A stretch of DNA of 64,000 nt from the NCBI RefSeq assembly GCF_003992015.1, contig NZ_RQVK01000006.1, positions 1 to 64,000 of the forward strand. The letters run 5' to 3'. A model generated the notes under the pieces. That model was not told the origin of the DNA, searched no databases, and saw only the letters and a program-made list of their open reading frames with translations. The position numbers and the translations under genes were made by a program. Positions 1 to 7,503 of this stretch are shown here, piece by piece; the first letter of the stretch is position 1, and every line of letters starts with the position of its first letter. Source of the DNA: Veillonella sp. VA137. GTDB lineage: Bacteria; Bacillota; Negativicutes; Veillonellales; Veillonellaceae.

Positions 1-350
1 ATCTAGATGAGTCTGTTAGTGTTACTTTAGATAAGAATTTGGCTCTCTATAAAAAGTTTATGGAAAAATTGTCTGGTTCATTATTTAGGAAGATTCCTAA
101 AGATAAGTTGAAACTTTTAAAGACAACTGGATATGAAGAATTTAAAAACTTATCTCTAGAAGATCAGGTATTTACATTAATGAAAATACTCAATTTAATT
201 ACTAACTTCACTGATAATCGAAATATAGATGGACTTAATATAAATATATCTAGAGGTACAATAGGTGTAAATTTAACTAATAAAAGCAGTTTCAGTGTCA
301 TCACAACATCTATTACGGGTTTATATGAAAATGAAATTAAAATAAAATAG
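1..350 (+). CDS. cas9: Cas9 endonuclease, C-terminal fragment (cut by window edge)
   Basis: The frame is already open at the window edge (first full codon at base 3) and closes with TAG at 348-350, giving 115 visible residues. The tail contains SITGLYE, the motif that closes the PAM-interacting domain of type II-A Cas9 proteins; SpCas9 ends with the same motif. The segment before it (LEDQVFTLMKILNLI) matches the helical lead-in to that tail. Cas9 is the crRNA/tracrRNA-guided nuclease of the system, and this part would bind PAM and guide scaffold. A TTG at 39 is internal, not a start. The gene lies 13 bases before cas1 and is the first visible member of the operon. HNH and RuvC domains lie outside the window, so activity cannot be judged. 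Confidence 0.9.
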   Translation, partial: LDESVSVTLDKNLALYKKFMEKLSGSLFRKIPKDKLKLLKTTGYEEFKNLSLEDQVFTLMKILNLITNFTDNRNIDGLNINISRGTIGVNLTNKSSFSVITTSITGLYENEIKIK

Positions 351-363
351 AATAGGAGATATT

Positions 364-1242
364 ATGAGTTGGCGAACGGTAGTTATAACTAAGCAATCTA
401 AACTTGATTTTAAAATGAATTATATGATTGTTCGGCAGGGATTCGATGTGAAGAAAGTTTTTATTGATGAAATTTATATGCTTATCATTGAATCTACAGC
501 AGTTAGTTTGACTGCCGTTTTGCTGAATGCTTTAGTTAAAGCAAAAGTAAAAATTGTATTTTGTGATGAAAAGAAAAACCCTAGTAGTGAAGTGATGCCT
601 TTGTATGGTTCTCATAATGCGAGTAAAAAGTGCCGGTTACAGGTGAGTTGGGACAGTGAAATCAAAGGGCTGGTTTGGAGTAAAATTATTGCTGACAAGA
701 TTAACAATCAAGCACGGATACTTGAAAAATATGGACATCAAGAAGAAAGTGAGTTGTTGCAATCCTATCGAGATGAAGTACGAATTAATGATATGACACA
801 ACGGGAAGGCCATGCAGCTAAAGTATACTTTAATAGCTTGTTTGGAAATACTTTCACAAGGGAGCAAGAAAATCCAATTAATGCGGGGTTAGATTACGGG
901 TATAGTATACTTCTTTCTGCGGTGAATCGTGAAATTGTTAAGAATGGATTTATCACGCAATTAGGTATCAATCATCGAAATCAATTTAATCTATACAATC
1001 TAGGATCAGACCTGGTGGAGGCGTTGCGTGTGTTTGTAGATCATAAGGTGATTAGTCTTGAGGTACAGGAGTTTGGGAAAGATGAAAAAATCAGCTTAGT
1101 CCAGCTCCTATCATTAGATGTAGATATAGATGGATACCGATTTTTATTAAAGGATGCCATCGGCATTTATTGTAAAAGCGTATTAGATGCATTGACGTAC
1201 CAAGATCCTGGGTTAGTTAGGTTTATAGAATATGAGTTATAG
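364..1242 (+). CDS. cas1: CRISPR-associated integrase Cas1, type II
   Basis: 292 residues, the usual size of type II Cas1. Cas1 is the metal-dependent integrase that, with Cas2, inserts new spacers at the leader end of the array. The three metal ligands are visible: E148 in REGHAAKVYF, H204 in GINHRNQFN and E219 in GSDLVEALR, matching the E/H/E triad of streptococcal II-A Cas1. AGGAG at 355-359 fixes the ATG at 364. It follows cas9 by 13 bases and overlaps cas2 by 11 bases, so the adaptation genes should be translationally coupled. The frame is intact. Confidence 0.97.
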   Translation: MSWRTVVITKQSKLDFKMNYMIVRQGFDVKKVFIDEIYMLIIESTAVSLTAVLLNALVKAKVKIVFCDEKKNPSSEVMPLYGSHNASKKCRLQVSWDSEIKGLVWSKIIADKINNQARILEKYGHQEESELLQSYRDEVRINDMTQREGHAAKVYFNSLFGNTFTREQENPINAGLDYGYSILLSAVNREIVKNGFITQLGINHRNQFNLYNLGSDLVEALRVFVDHKVISLEVQEFGKDEKISLVQLLSLDVDIDGYRFLLKDAIGIYCKSVLDALTYQDPGLVRFIEYEL

Positions 1243-1552
1243 ATTTATGAGAGTATTCGTAATGTTTGATTTACCAACAGATACATCGGTTCACAGAAAG
1301 GCCTATCGTGATTTTAGAAAATTTTTGTTAGTTAATGGGTTTATTATGTTACAAGAATCGGTGTATGTAAAGTTGGTATTAAATGGAACCAGTGTTAGAT
1401 TGTTGGAAAAGCAACTGCGAGAACATAAACCGGCGGATGGAAATATTTGCTTATTAACTGTGACTGAAAAGCAATATTCAAAAATGGAAATATTGACGGG
1501 AGAGGTGCAGTCGGAAGTCCTAGATACAACAGAGAGAGTGATTGTACTGTGA
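1232..1552 (+). CDS. cas2: CRISPR-associated protein Cas2
   Basis: 106 residues, normal for Cas2, the dimeric ferredoxin-fold partner that bridges two Cas1 dimers in the spacer integration complex. The first beta strand MRVFVMFDLP carries the conserved Asp at residue 13. The ATG lies inside the last codons of cas1 (11-base overlap), and the stop overlaps the GTG start of csn2 by four bases. This tight packing indicates one polycistronic adaptation unit. No truncation is seen. Confidence 0.96.
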   Translation: MSYRFMRVFVMFDLPTDTSVHRKAYRDFRKFLLVNGFIMLQESVYVKLVLNGTSVRLLEKQLREHKPADGNICLLTVTEKQYSKMEILTGEVQSEVLDTTERVIVL

Positions 1553-2223
1553 AACTTTTTTATCAAGACTCAACGATAGAGATTAACTTGGATACTACTA
1601 AAATTAATTGCCTGTGTATAGAAAAACATAGTGTATTTCGCCATATGATTTTAGAATTGTATGAACAATATAGTGGTGGTGAAGGGCCTTGGATTTATAA
1701 TGTGAATGCCAAAGGAGTAGCCATTGATAAGTCACTTCATGTCATCATGAACCCCATCCAGGTAGATGTGAATAGTAAAACAATACTAACAAAGTTAACG
1801 GCCAATTTGGTGAAAGAAAGTAATTTAATGATGGAAGAGTTACATGAAACGGTGTCTAGATTACATCAATTTTACTATCAACTGGAATTTGGATCATCGA
1901 TTGATATCGAGCATAAGGAAGAAATCGTTGCTGCGGATATCATCAAGTTAGGAGCTTTTAAAATACCTGAAAATGATGCGGATCCAGTGGACCGTTTAGT
2001 AGACTATATCAATATAGTTCATGAACTATTAAATCCAGATCTATTTGTGATTGCAAATATAGAGATGTATTTAGACGTGGAAGAATTACATGCATTTTTT
2101 ACGACTATGTTAGCGAAACAGCTATGCGTTTTATGTATATCTTCTGGGGTACATGGACTAGATGATATTGATAAATCTTTTATTAATGGGTATACTTTAG
2201 ATAGCGACTTTTGTTTGATATAA
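1549..2223 (+). CDS. csn2: Csn2, type II-A adaptation protein
   Basis: 224 residues starting at GTG 1549, overlapping the cas2 stop. Length and position (last gene, next to the array) match Csn2, the ring-forming DNA-end-binding protein that defines subtype II-A and is needed for spacer acquisition with Cas1, Cas2 and Cas9. The N-terminal strand MKLFYQDSTIEINL, the FRHMILELYEQY helix and the FVIANIEMYLDVEELHAFF segment fit the short (about 220 aa) Csn2 family. Its last codons also contain a good promoter (2168-2196) reading into the array, so the end of the gene does double duty. Only 26 bases separate its stop from the first repeat. Confidence 0.93.
   Translation: MKLFYQDSTIEINLDTTKINCLCIEKHSVFRHMILELYEQYSGGEGPWIYNVNAKGVAIDKSLHVIMNPIQVDVNSKTILTKLTANLVKESNLMMEELHETVSRLHQFYYQLEFGSSIDIEHKEEIVAADIIKLGAFKIPENDADPVDRLVDYINIVHELLNPDLFVIANIEMYLDVEELHAFFTTMLAKQLCVLCISSGVHGLDDIDKSFINGYTLDSDFCLI
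2168..2196 (+). promoter_or_regulatory. Putative CRISPR array promoter inside csn2
   Basis: TTGATA at 2168-2173 and TATACT at 2191-2196 are separated by 17 bases, one mismatch each from the sigma-A consensus. Transcription would start near 2203, about 47 bases upstream of repeat 1. The promoter lies wholly within csn2 codons. No intergenic space exists for a leader promoter, so this is the best candidate for pre-crRNA synthesis. Confidence 0.7.
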
Positions 2224-2228
2224 CAGCG

Positions 2229-2265
2229 TTTACAGAATCACACTTGGTGGTTTGAGAGTAGTGTG
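2229..2265 (+). promoter_or_regulatory. CRISPR leader element complementary to the first repeat
   Basis: TTTACAGAATCACAC at 2229-2243 is the reverse complement of repeat positions 12-26, with one mismatch to the canonical repeat (position 21) and none to the T-type repeats at the far end of the array. Pairing with repeat 1 leaves a 17-base loop. In RNA starting near 2203 this would form a stem at the 5' end of the pre-crRNA. A leader RNA that pairs with the first repeat has been reported for the Streptococcus pyogenes II-A array; that this element acts the same way is inference. Confidence 0.6.
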
Positions 2266-3802
2266 ATTCCGTAAATGACTCAAACTCGCTAAGAGGTAGA
2301 CAATCCTGTTACGTTGTTTGAGAGTAGTGTGATTCCGTAAATGACTCAAACTTCAGGATTTAAATAAATCGCTTACTCCCCGTTTGAGAGTAGTGTGATT
2401 CCGTAAATGACTCAAACAATTTACAAAGTGTAAATTCTACAAGAAATGTTTGAGAGTAGTGTGATTCCGTAAATGACTCAAACTTCATACTCATCAAAGA
2501 TATCAACTCCACCGTTTGAGAGTAGTGTGATTCCGTAAATGACTCAAACCAGCTTTTACTCATGGATATTTTTATAACCGTTTGAGAGTAGTGTGATTCC
2601 GTAAATGACTCAAACCAAGTCCACATATATACAGTGCTGCCACTAGTTTGAGAGTAGTGTGATTCCGTAAATGACTCAAACAAAATACAAAGATTAGATT
2701 TTTAAAGCATTGTTTGAGAGTAGTGTGATTCCGTAAATGACTCAAACCGAATGGCAACATAAATTAGAAGTCATTAAGTTTGAGAGTAGTGTGATTCCGT
2801 AAATGACTCAAACGACAGTTAATGTATATACTTGTAATGGGTCGTTTGAGAGTAGTGTGATTCCGTAAATGACTCAAACCTTATGAAAGTTTAACATCTG
2901 CTCCTACATGTTTGAGAGTAGTGTGATTCCGTAAATGACTCAAACTAAAGCATACTTAAATATACCTAAAATAAAGTTTGAGAGTAGTGTGATTCCGTAA
3001 ATGACTCAAACACAAGCATAATATTTAAAAAAGAAATAATGGTTTGAGAGTAGTGTGATTCCGTAAATGACTCAAACGAAATAAATTGCGGTCTGCGACG
3101 CTTTTTTGTTTGAGAGTAGTGTGATTCCGTAAATGACTCAAACTAAAGGATAGTGAAGGCAACGTAGACGATTGTTTGAGAGTAGTGTGATTCCGTAAAT
3201 GACTCAAACATATGATTGTGCATACACTTGTTATGGAAAGTTTGAGAGTAGTGTGATTCAGTAAATGACTCAAACAGAAGGTAGTTTTACATACCCCTAA
3301 TGATGGTTTGAGAGTAGTGTGATTCCGTAAATGACTCAAACAGTCGCCAGTATGCTAGGCTACAGCATGTAGTTTGAGAGTAGTGTGATTCTGTAAATGA
3401 CTCAAACACGTCATGAATACTACTATAGCTCCTTTGAGTTTGAGAGTAGTGTGATTCTATAAATGACTCAAACTCTGCCACTATCACCCAATCTGCGTGA
3501 CAGGTTTGAGAGTAGTGTGATTCTGTATATGATTCAAATATACTGATCCATCCGCCCTACGGTACGTTGGTTTGAGAGTAGTGTGATTCTGTAAATGACT
3601 TAAACTTCGGAGAGGCTTTTGGGGGGTTAATTATCGTTTGAGAGTAGTGTGATTCTGTAAATGGCTCAAACAGGTCAAAATTCGCTATTTTTTAGGTAAT
3701 GTTTGAGAGTAGTGTGACTCTGTGAATGACTCAAACAACATAATGCAGTGGATCCGAACACTTTGGGTTTGAAAGTAGTATGATTCTAAATATATCTCAT
3801 AT
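2250..3802 (+). CRISPR. Type II-A CRISPR array, 23 spacers, decaying distal end
   Basis: 23 repeats of 36 bases start at 2250 and recur every 66 bases. Spacers are 30 bases, except the one at 3672-3700 (29 bases). A 24th, degenerate repeat lies at 3767-3802: its first half is recognisable and its second half is lost. The repeat begins GTTTGAG and ends CTCAAAC, a 7-base terminal inverted repeat. Repeats 1-15 and 17 are identical. Repeat 16 has A at position 21. Repeats 18-23 carry T at position 21 and further substitutions (repeat 19 at 22, repeat 20 at several sites, repeat 21 at 32, repeat 22 at 29, repeat 23 at 18 and 24). The decay places the leader next to csn2 and the oldest spacers near 3766. 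All 23 spacers differ. No tracrRNA with a full anti-repeat is visible in the window; it is probably upstream of cas9. Confidence 0.98.
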
Positions 3803-3880
3803 GAGATAATTACCAAGTATATTAAGATATTTGAACTTAATTGTTTTATAATTTTATCATTTAAACGAAGGAGGCCCTCC

Positions 3881-4282
3881 ATGGCTAAATACGAATGGTG
3901 TACTGATGAATACCTAGAAAAGAAAAAAGAATGTTTTGATGCTTGTTTAAGTAAAGAATTTTTACAAGACTTGCAGGAATTGGTGCGTGAACATTATGAT
4001 TTCGATGATGACTATCGCATTGGTAACTGGGACTTTATGGATGAAGATACTGTGGGTGTATACCGATTTGTCGAGACTTTAGCTGAAAAACATGGTGTTC
4101 AGGAACTGATTACCTTTTTAGACTCATTGGATTGGTGTGAGTATGATCTTGCAATGGATACCATGTTTGTTACCTATGGTAGAATGTTTCATTTGTTTAC
4201 GCCAAAACGGCGCTATAGAAATCTATTTAAAGCAAAAGCTTTACATTATAAAGCTTGGATGCGAGAATTGAGGAAAAAATAA
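3881..4282 (+). CDS. Hypothetical protein, acidic, Trp/Tyr-rich
   Basis: 133 residues that I do not recognise. The N-terminal half is acidic and aromatic (DFDDDYRIGNWDFMDEDTVG) and the C-terminus is basic (RRYRNLFKAKALHYKAWMRELRKK). There is no signal peptide or membrane segment, so it is probably cytoplasmic. AAGGAGG at 3868-3874 sets the ATG at 3881, and TATAAT at 3847-3852 may be a -10 box in the 78-base gap after the array. It ends one base before the metallophosphoesterase gene, so the two are almost certainly co-transcribed. Position next to CRISPR does not by itself imply a defence role. Confidence 0.8.
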   Translation: MAKYEWCTDEYLEKKKECFDACLSKEFLQDLQELVREHYDFDDDYRIGNWDFMDEDTVGVYRFVETLAEKHGVQELITFLDSLDWCEYDLAMDTMFVTYGRMFHLFTPKRRYRNLFKAKALHYKAWMRELRKK

Positions 4283-4283
4283 A

Positions 4284-4808
4284 ATGATTTACTTTACCAG
4301 CGATTTGCATTTCGGTCATGAAAATGTGATTCGCTTTAATAATCGTCCTTTCAGAGATGAAAGGGAGATGTCAAGGGTTCTGATTACGAACTACAATAGT
4401 ATTGTAAGGCCTGATGATACAGTGTATTTATTGGGCGATCTAGCTTATAAAATTGGAGCGGATCAAGCGAATGCATACTTTCAACAGCTAAATGGACGAA
4501 AGATTTTAATCATAGGAAATCATGATCGCTATGAGGAGTATGATCAATCATTGTTTGAGGAGATTACGCATTATACATACCTTCGTACAGAGGGTGTGAG
4601 CTTGGCACTCATGCATTATCCTATTTTGGACTGGCAAGGTGGTCGTAATAAAGGTGGTCTCATGTTGCATGGACATATGCATAACACACCGGAGTATAAT
4701 GCAGAGAATCGAGCCAATGGCATTCGACGATATGACGTGGGCGTTGATGCGAACTATTACTTTCCTGTGTCATTGACGTATATTAAACAGTTTTTTGGAA
4801 TTGAATAA
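4284..4808 (+). CDS. Calcineurin-like metallophosphoesterase
   Basis: 174 residues with all metallophosphoesterase blocks in order: D7-x-H9 in SDLHFGH, G51-D52 in LLGDLA, GNHD at 78-81, H111 in MHYP and GHMH at 130-133. These bind a dinuclear metal centre and hydrolyse phosphomonoesters or diesters. The protein is at the small end of the family, like predicted phosphoesterases with no cap domain, and the substrate cannot be read from sequence. There is no signal peptide. It follows the gene at 3881 by one base and is followed by a terminator, so the pair forms a closed two-gene unit. Confidence 0.93.
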   Translation: MIYFTSDLHFGHENVIRFNNRPFRDEREMSRVLITNYNSIVRPDDTVYLLGDLAYKIGADQANAYFQQLNGRKILIIGNHDRYEEYDQSLFEEITHYTYLRTEGVSLALMHYPILDWQGGRNKGGLMLHGHMHNTPEYNAENRANGIRRYDVGVDANYYFPVSLTYIKQFFGIE

Positions 4809-4818
4809 GGGAGTGGAG

Positions 4819-4853
4819 AGATTAGACTGGCTAGATTGGTCTAATCTTTTTTA
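4819..4853 (+). terminator. Rho-independent terminator
   Basis: AGATTAGAC at 4819-4827 pairs with GTCTAATCT at 4839-4847 (9 bp, 11-base loop) and runs into six T. It ends the 3881-4808 unit before the secA promoter. Confidence 0.85.
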
Positions 4854-4900
4854 TATAGTATAGAATCATAAACTTGCTACCGCCTTTTTATCACTTCTTT

Positions 4901-4929
4901 TTGACTATTACTTGCTAGTAGGCTATAAT
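4901..4929 (+). promoter_or_regulatory. Promoter of secA
   Basis: TTGACT at 4901-4906, a 17-base spacer and TATAAT at 4924-4929 form a near-consensus sigma-A promoter. The start would lie near 4936, leaving an untranslated leader of about 50 bases before secA. Confidence 0.85.
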
Positions 4930-4984
4930 AATCTAGATACATAGTCTTTAATTGAAACTTTCCACATATAAGGAGTTGAGATAG

Positions 4985-7423
4985 TTGTTAGGTTTTATAC
5001 AAAAACTATTAGGCAATAAAAATGCAAAAGAAATTAAACGGATTCGATCCATTGTTGAAGAGATTAATGGATTGGAACCAGAATTGTTATCGTTAAGTGA
5101 TACTTCTTTACGCGCAAAGACAGAAGAGTTCAAAGCAAGATTGGCAAATGGTGAAACATTAGATGATATTTTACCAGAAGCATTTGCTGTAGTTCGTGAG
5201 GCATCCAAACGTGTATTGGGTATGCGTCACTTCGACGTGCAAATGATTGGTGGTATTGTGTTACATCGTGGCAATATTGCAGAAATGCGTACTGGTGAAG
5301 GTAAAACATTAGTGGCTACGTTGCCAGTCTATTTGAATGCCCTATCTGGTAAAGGTGTGCACGTGGTAACAGTCAACGATTACTTGGCGAAACGTGACAG
5401 CGAATGGATGGGACGTTTATATAATTTCCTAGGGTTATCTACTGGCTTAATCGTAGCTGGTTTAGATTATGACCAACGGAAACAATCCTATGGGGCAGAT
5501 ATTACCTATGGTACAAATAATGAGTTCGGCTTTGATTATTTGCGTGATAACATGGTTGTTCATGCGGATCAAATGGTACAACGTCCGTTGAACTATGCCA
5601 TCGTCGATGAAGTGGACTCCATTTTAATTGACGAAGCACGTACACCACTCATTATTTCTGGTCCAGGGGAACGATCTACAGAACGCTATTATGAATTAGC
5701 AAAAGTAGTGCCTCACTTAGTGAAAGACGAAGATTACACAATCGATGAAAAACAAAAAACCATAGCTCCTACAGAAGAAGGGATTGCAAAAGTTGAAAAA
5801 ATGTTACACATCGAAAACTTGTATGATTCCTCTAACTTAGAATTGAATCACTTGTTAAGTGCTTCTCTTCGTGCGTACGCTATGATGGAACGTGACAAAG
5901 ATTACGTCGTGAAAGATGGCGAAGTGGTTATCGTTGACGAATTTACTGGTCGTTTGATGTTTGGTCGTCGTTATTCCGATGGTTTGCACCAAGCCATTGA
6001 GGCAAAAGAAGGTTTACGTGTAGAACGTGAAAGCCAAACCTTAGCATCCATCACATTCCAAAACTATTTCCGTATGTATGAGAAATTGTCTGGCATGACG
6101 GGTACAGCGAAAACAGAAGAACAAGAATTTAACAATATTTACGGTTTGGAAGTATACGAAATTCCGCCAAATAAAGTATTGGCACGTGTGGATATGCCAG
6201 ATTTAATCTTTAAAACAAAAGATGCTAAATACCGTGCTGTTGTACGAGATGTAGTGGAACGTCATAAAACAGGGCAACCAATCTTGGTGGGCACTACATC
6301 CATTACGCAATCTGAAATGCTTAGTGATATGTTGACAAAAGCAGGTGTACCTCATAATGTATTGAATGCGAAACATCATGAAAAAGAAGCAGAAATTGTT
6401 GCGAATGCAGGTCAGTATGGCATGGTAACAATTGCCACGAATATGGCGGGCCGTGGTACCGATATTTCCTTAGGGGAAGGTGTAGCTGAATTAGGCGGTT
6501 TGCACATTTTAGGTACTGAGCGACATGAAAGTCGTCGTATCGACAATCAGTTGCGCGGTCGTTCTGGTCGTCAAGGGGACAATGGTTCCTCTCAATTCTT
6601 CTTATCTTTGGAAGATGATTTGATGCGTATTTTCGGCGCAGATAATATTGCTGGCATGATGGATAAATTAGGTATGGAAGAAGACGAGCCAATCGAGCAT
6701 TCTTTGATTACTAAATCCATCGAACGAGCACAGAAAAAAGTAGAAAATCATAACTTTAATATTCGTAAGTATATCTTGGAATATGATGATGTTATGAATC
6801 AACAACGGGAAGTTTTATACGGACAACGTCGTTTGATCTTGAATAACCAATCTTTACGTGAAACGATCTTGCATATGGTTGATAACTTAATTATCAATTC
6901 TATGAATCAATATGCAGATGAAAAACTATATCCAGAAGAATGGAACTATGAAGGCTTATTAAAACACTTAGAACTTTACTTCTTAGAACCAGGTATGTTA
7001 ACAGTGGAGCAAATGGAAGAATATGGTCGTGCAGAACTGCAAGAGCATTTAATCGACATTGCTCATAAAGAGTATGAAAAACGTGAATCCTTATTTGGGG
7101 AAGCCAATATGCGTGAGCTTGAAAAAGCCATCATGCTTAAAGTGGTAGACAGCAAATGGATGGAACATTTGGATGCCATGGATATGTTAAAAGAAGGGAT
7201 TGGCCTACGTGCATATGGACAAAAAAATCCATTAGTAGAATACAAATTTGAGGCCTATGACATGTTCGAAAGTATGAAAGAAGCTATTACGGATGAAACA
7301 ATTATGTATTTATACCGTATCCAAATTAATGTGGAAACAATAGCAGAAGAAGAACCGGTTGATCATCTAGCTGATGCTAAGACCCACCATGAAGACGTGT
7401 TGGAACCACAAAACGTAGACTAG
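4985..7423 (+). CDS. secA: Preprotein translocase ATPase SecA
   Basis: 812 residues; the motor ATPase that drives unfolded preproteins through SecYEG. Visible are the Walker A region RTGEGKTL (102-109), DEVD at 208-211 in [15 protein letters not shown], the motor-domain motif NMAGRGTDI and the motif [11 protein letters not shown]. The start is TTG at 4985, 9 bases after AGGAG at 4971-4975, giving the usual [11 protein letters not shown]-terminus. The C-terminus ends [12 protein letters not shown] and lacks the Cys-rich zinc tail (CxCxSGxxxxxCH) of many SecAs, so SecB-type or ribosome contacts through that tail are absent. It is followed by a large hairpin and prfB, the common secA-prfB order in Firmicutes. 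Confidence 0.98.
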   Translation: MLGFIQKLLGNKNAKEIKRIRSIVEEINGLEPELLSLSDTSLRAKTEEFKARLANGETLDDILPEAFAVVREASKRVLGMRHFDVQMIGGIVLHRGNIAEMRTGEGKTLVATLPVYLNALSGKGVHVVTVNDYLAKRDSEWMGRLYNFLGLSTGLIVAGLDYDQRKQSYGADITYGTNNEFGFDYLRDNMVVHADQMVQRPLNYAIVDEVDSILIDEARTPLIISGPGERSTERYYELAKVVPHLVKDEDYTIDEKQKTIAPTEEGIAKVEKMLHIENLYDSSNLELNHLLSASLRAYAMMERDKDYVVKDGEVVIVDEFTGRLMFGRRYSDGLHQAIEAKEGLRVERESQTLASITFQNYFRMYEKLSGMTGTAKTEEQEFNNIYGLEVYEIPPNKVLARVDMPDLIFKTKDAKYRAVVRDVVERHKTGQPILVGTTSITQSEMLSDMLTKAGVPHNVLNAKHHEKEAEIVANAGQYGMVTIATNMAGRGTDISLGEGVAELGGLHILGTERHESRRIDNQLRGRSGRQGDNGSSQFFLSLEDDLMRIFGADNIAGMMDKLGMEEDEPIEHSLITKSIERAQKKVENHNFNIRKYILEYDDVMNQQREVLYGQRRLILNNQSLRETILHMVDNLIINSMNQYADEKLYPEEWNYEGLLKHLELYFLEPGMLTVEQMEEYGRAELQEHLIDIAHKEYEKRESLFGEANMRELEKAIMLKVVDSKWMEHLDAMDMLKEGIGLRAYGQKNPLVEYKFEAYDMFESMKEAITDETIMYLYRIQINVETIAEEEPVDHLADAKTHHEDVLEPQNVD

Positions 7424-7429
7424 ACTTTC

Positions 7430-7469
7430 ATGGCCACGCAGCGAGGTGATACATCTCCTGTGCGGCCAT
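7430..7469 (+). other. Long imperfect hairpin between secA and prfB
   Basis: ATGGCC at 7430-7435 pairs with GGCCAT at 7464-7469. The stem continues through CAG/CTG and GAGGTG/CATCTC to a three-base loop, with one A-C mismatch, G-U pairs and one bulged C. The following sequence (TTGTTGTAT) is a poor U-tract. It may partly terminate or stabilise the secA message; prfB has no clear promoter of its own after it. Confidence 0.5.
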
Positions 7470-7503
7470 TTGTTGTATAGAATGAAAGAAAGAGGTGAAT
7501 AAA

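Noticed and set aside
2229-2243. Leader complement considered as the tracrRNA anti-repeat
   Set aside because: It covers only repeat positions 12-26 and is followed by the repeat itself, not by a bulge, lower stem and tail with terminator. The tracrRNA is probably outside the window.
2360-3882. Minus-strand open frames of 60-107 codons across the array with repeated SHLRNHTTLK- or FESFTESHYSQT-like units
   Set aside because: The 66-base repeat period is a multiple of three, so any stop-free frame repeats. They are translations of CRISPR repeats, not proteins.
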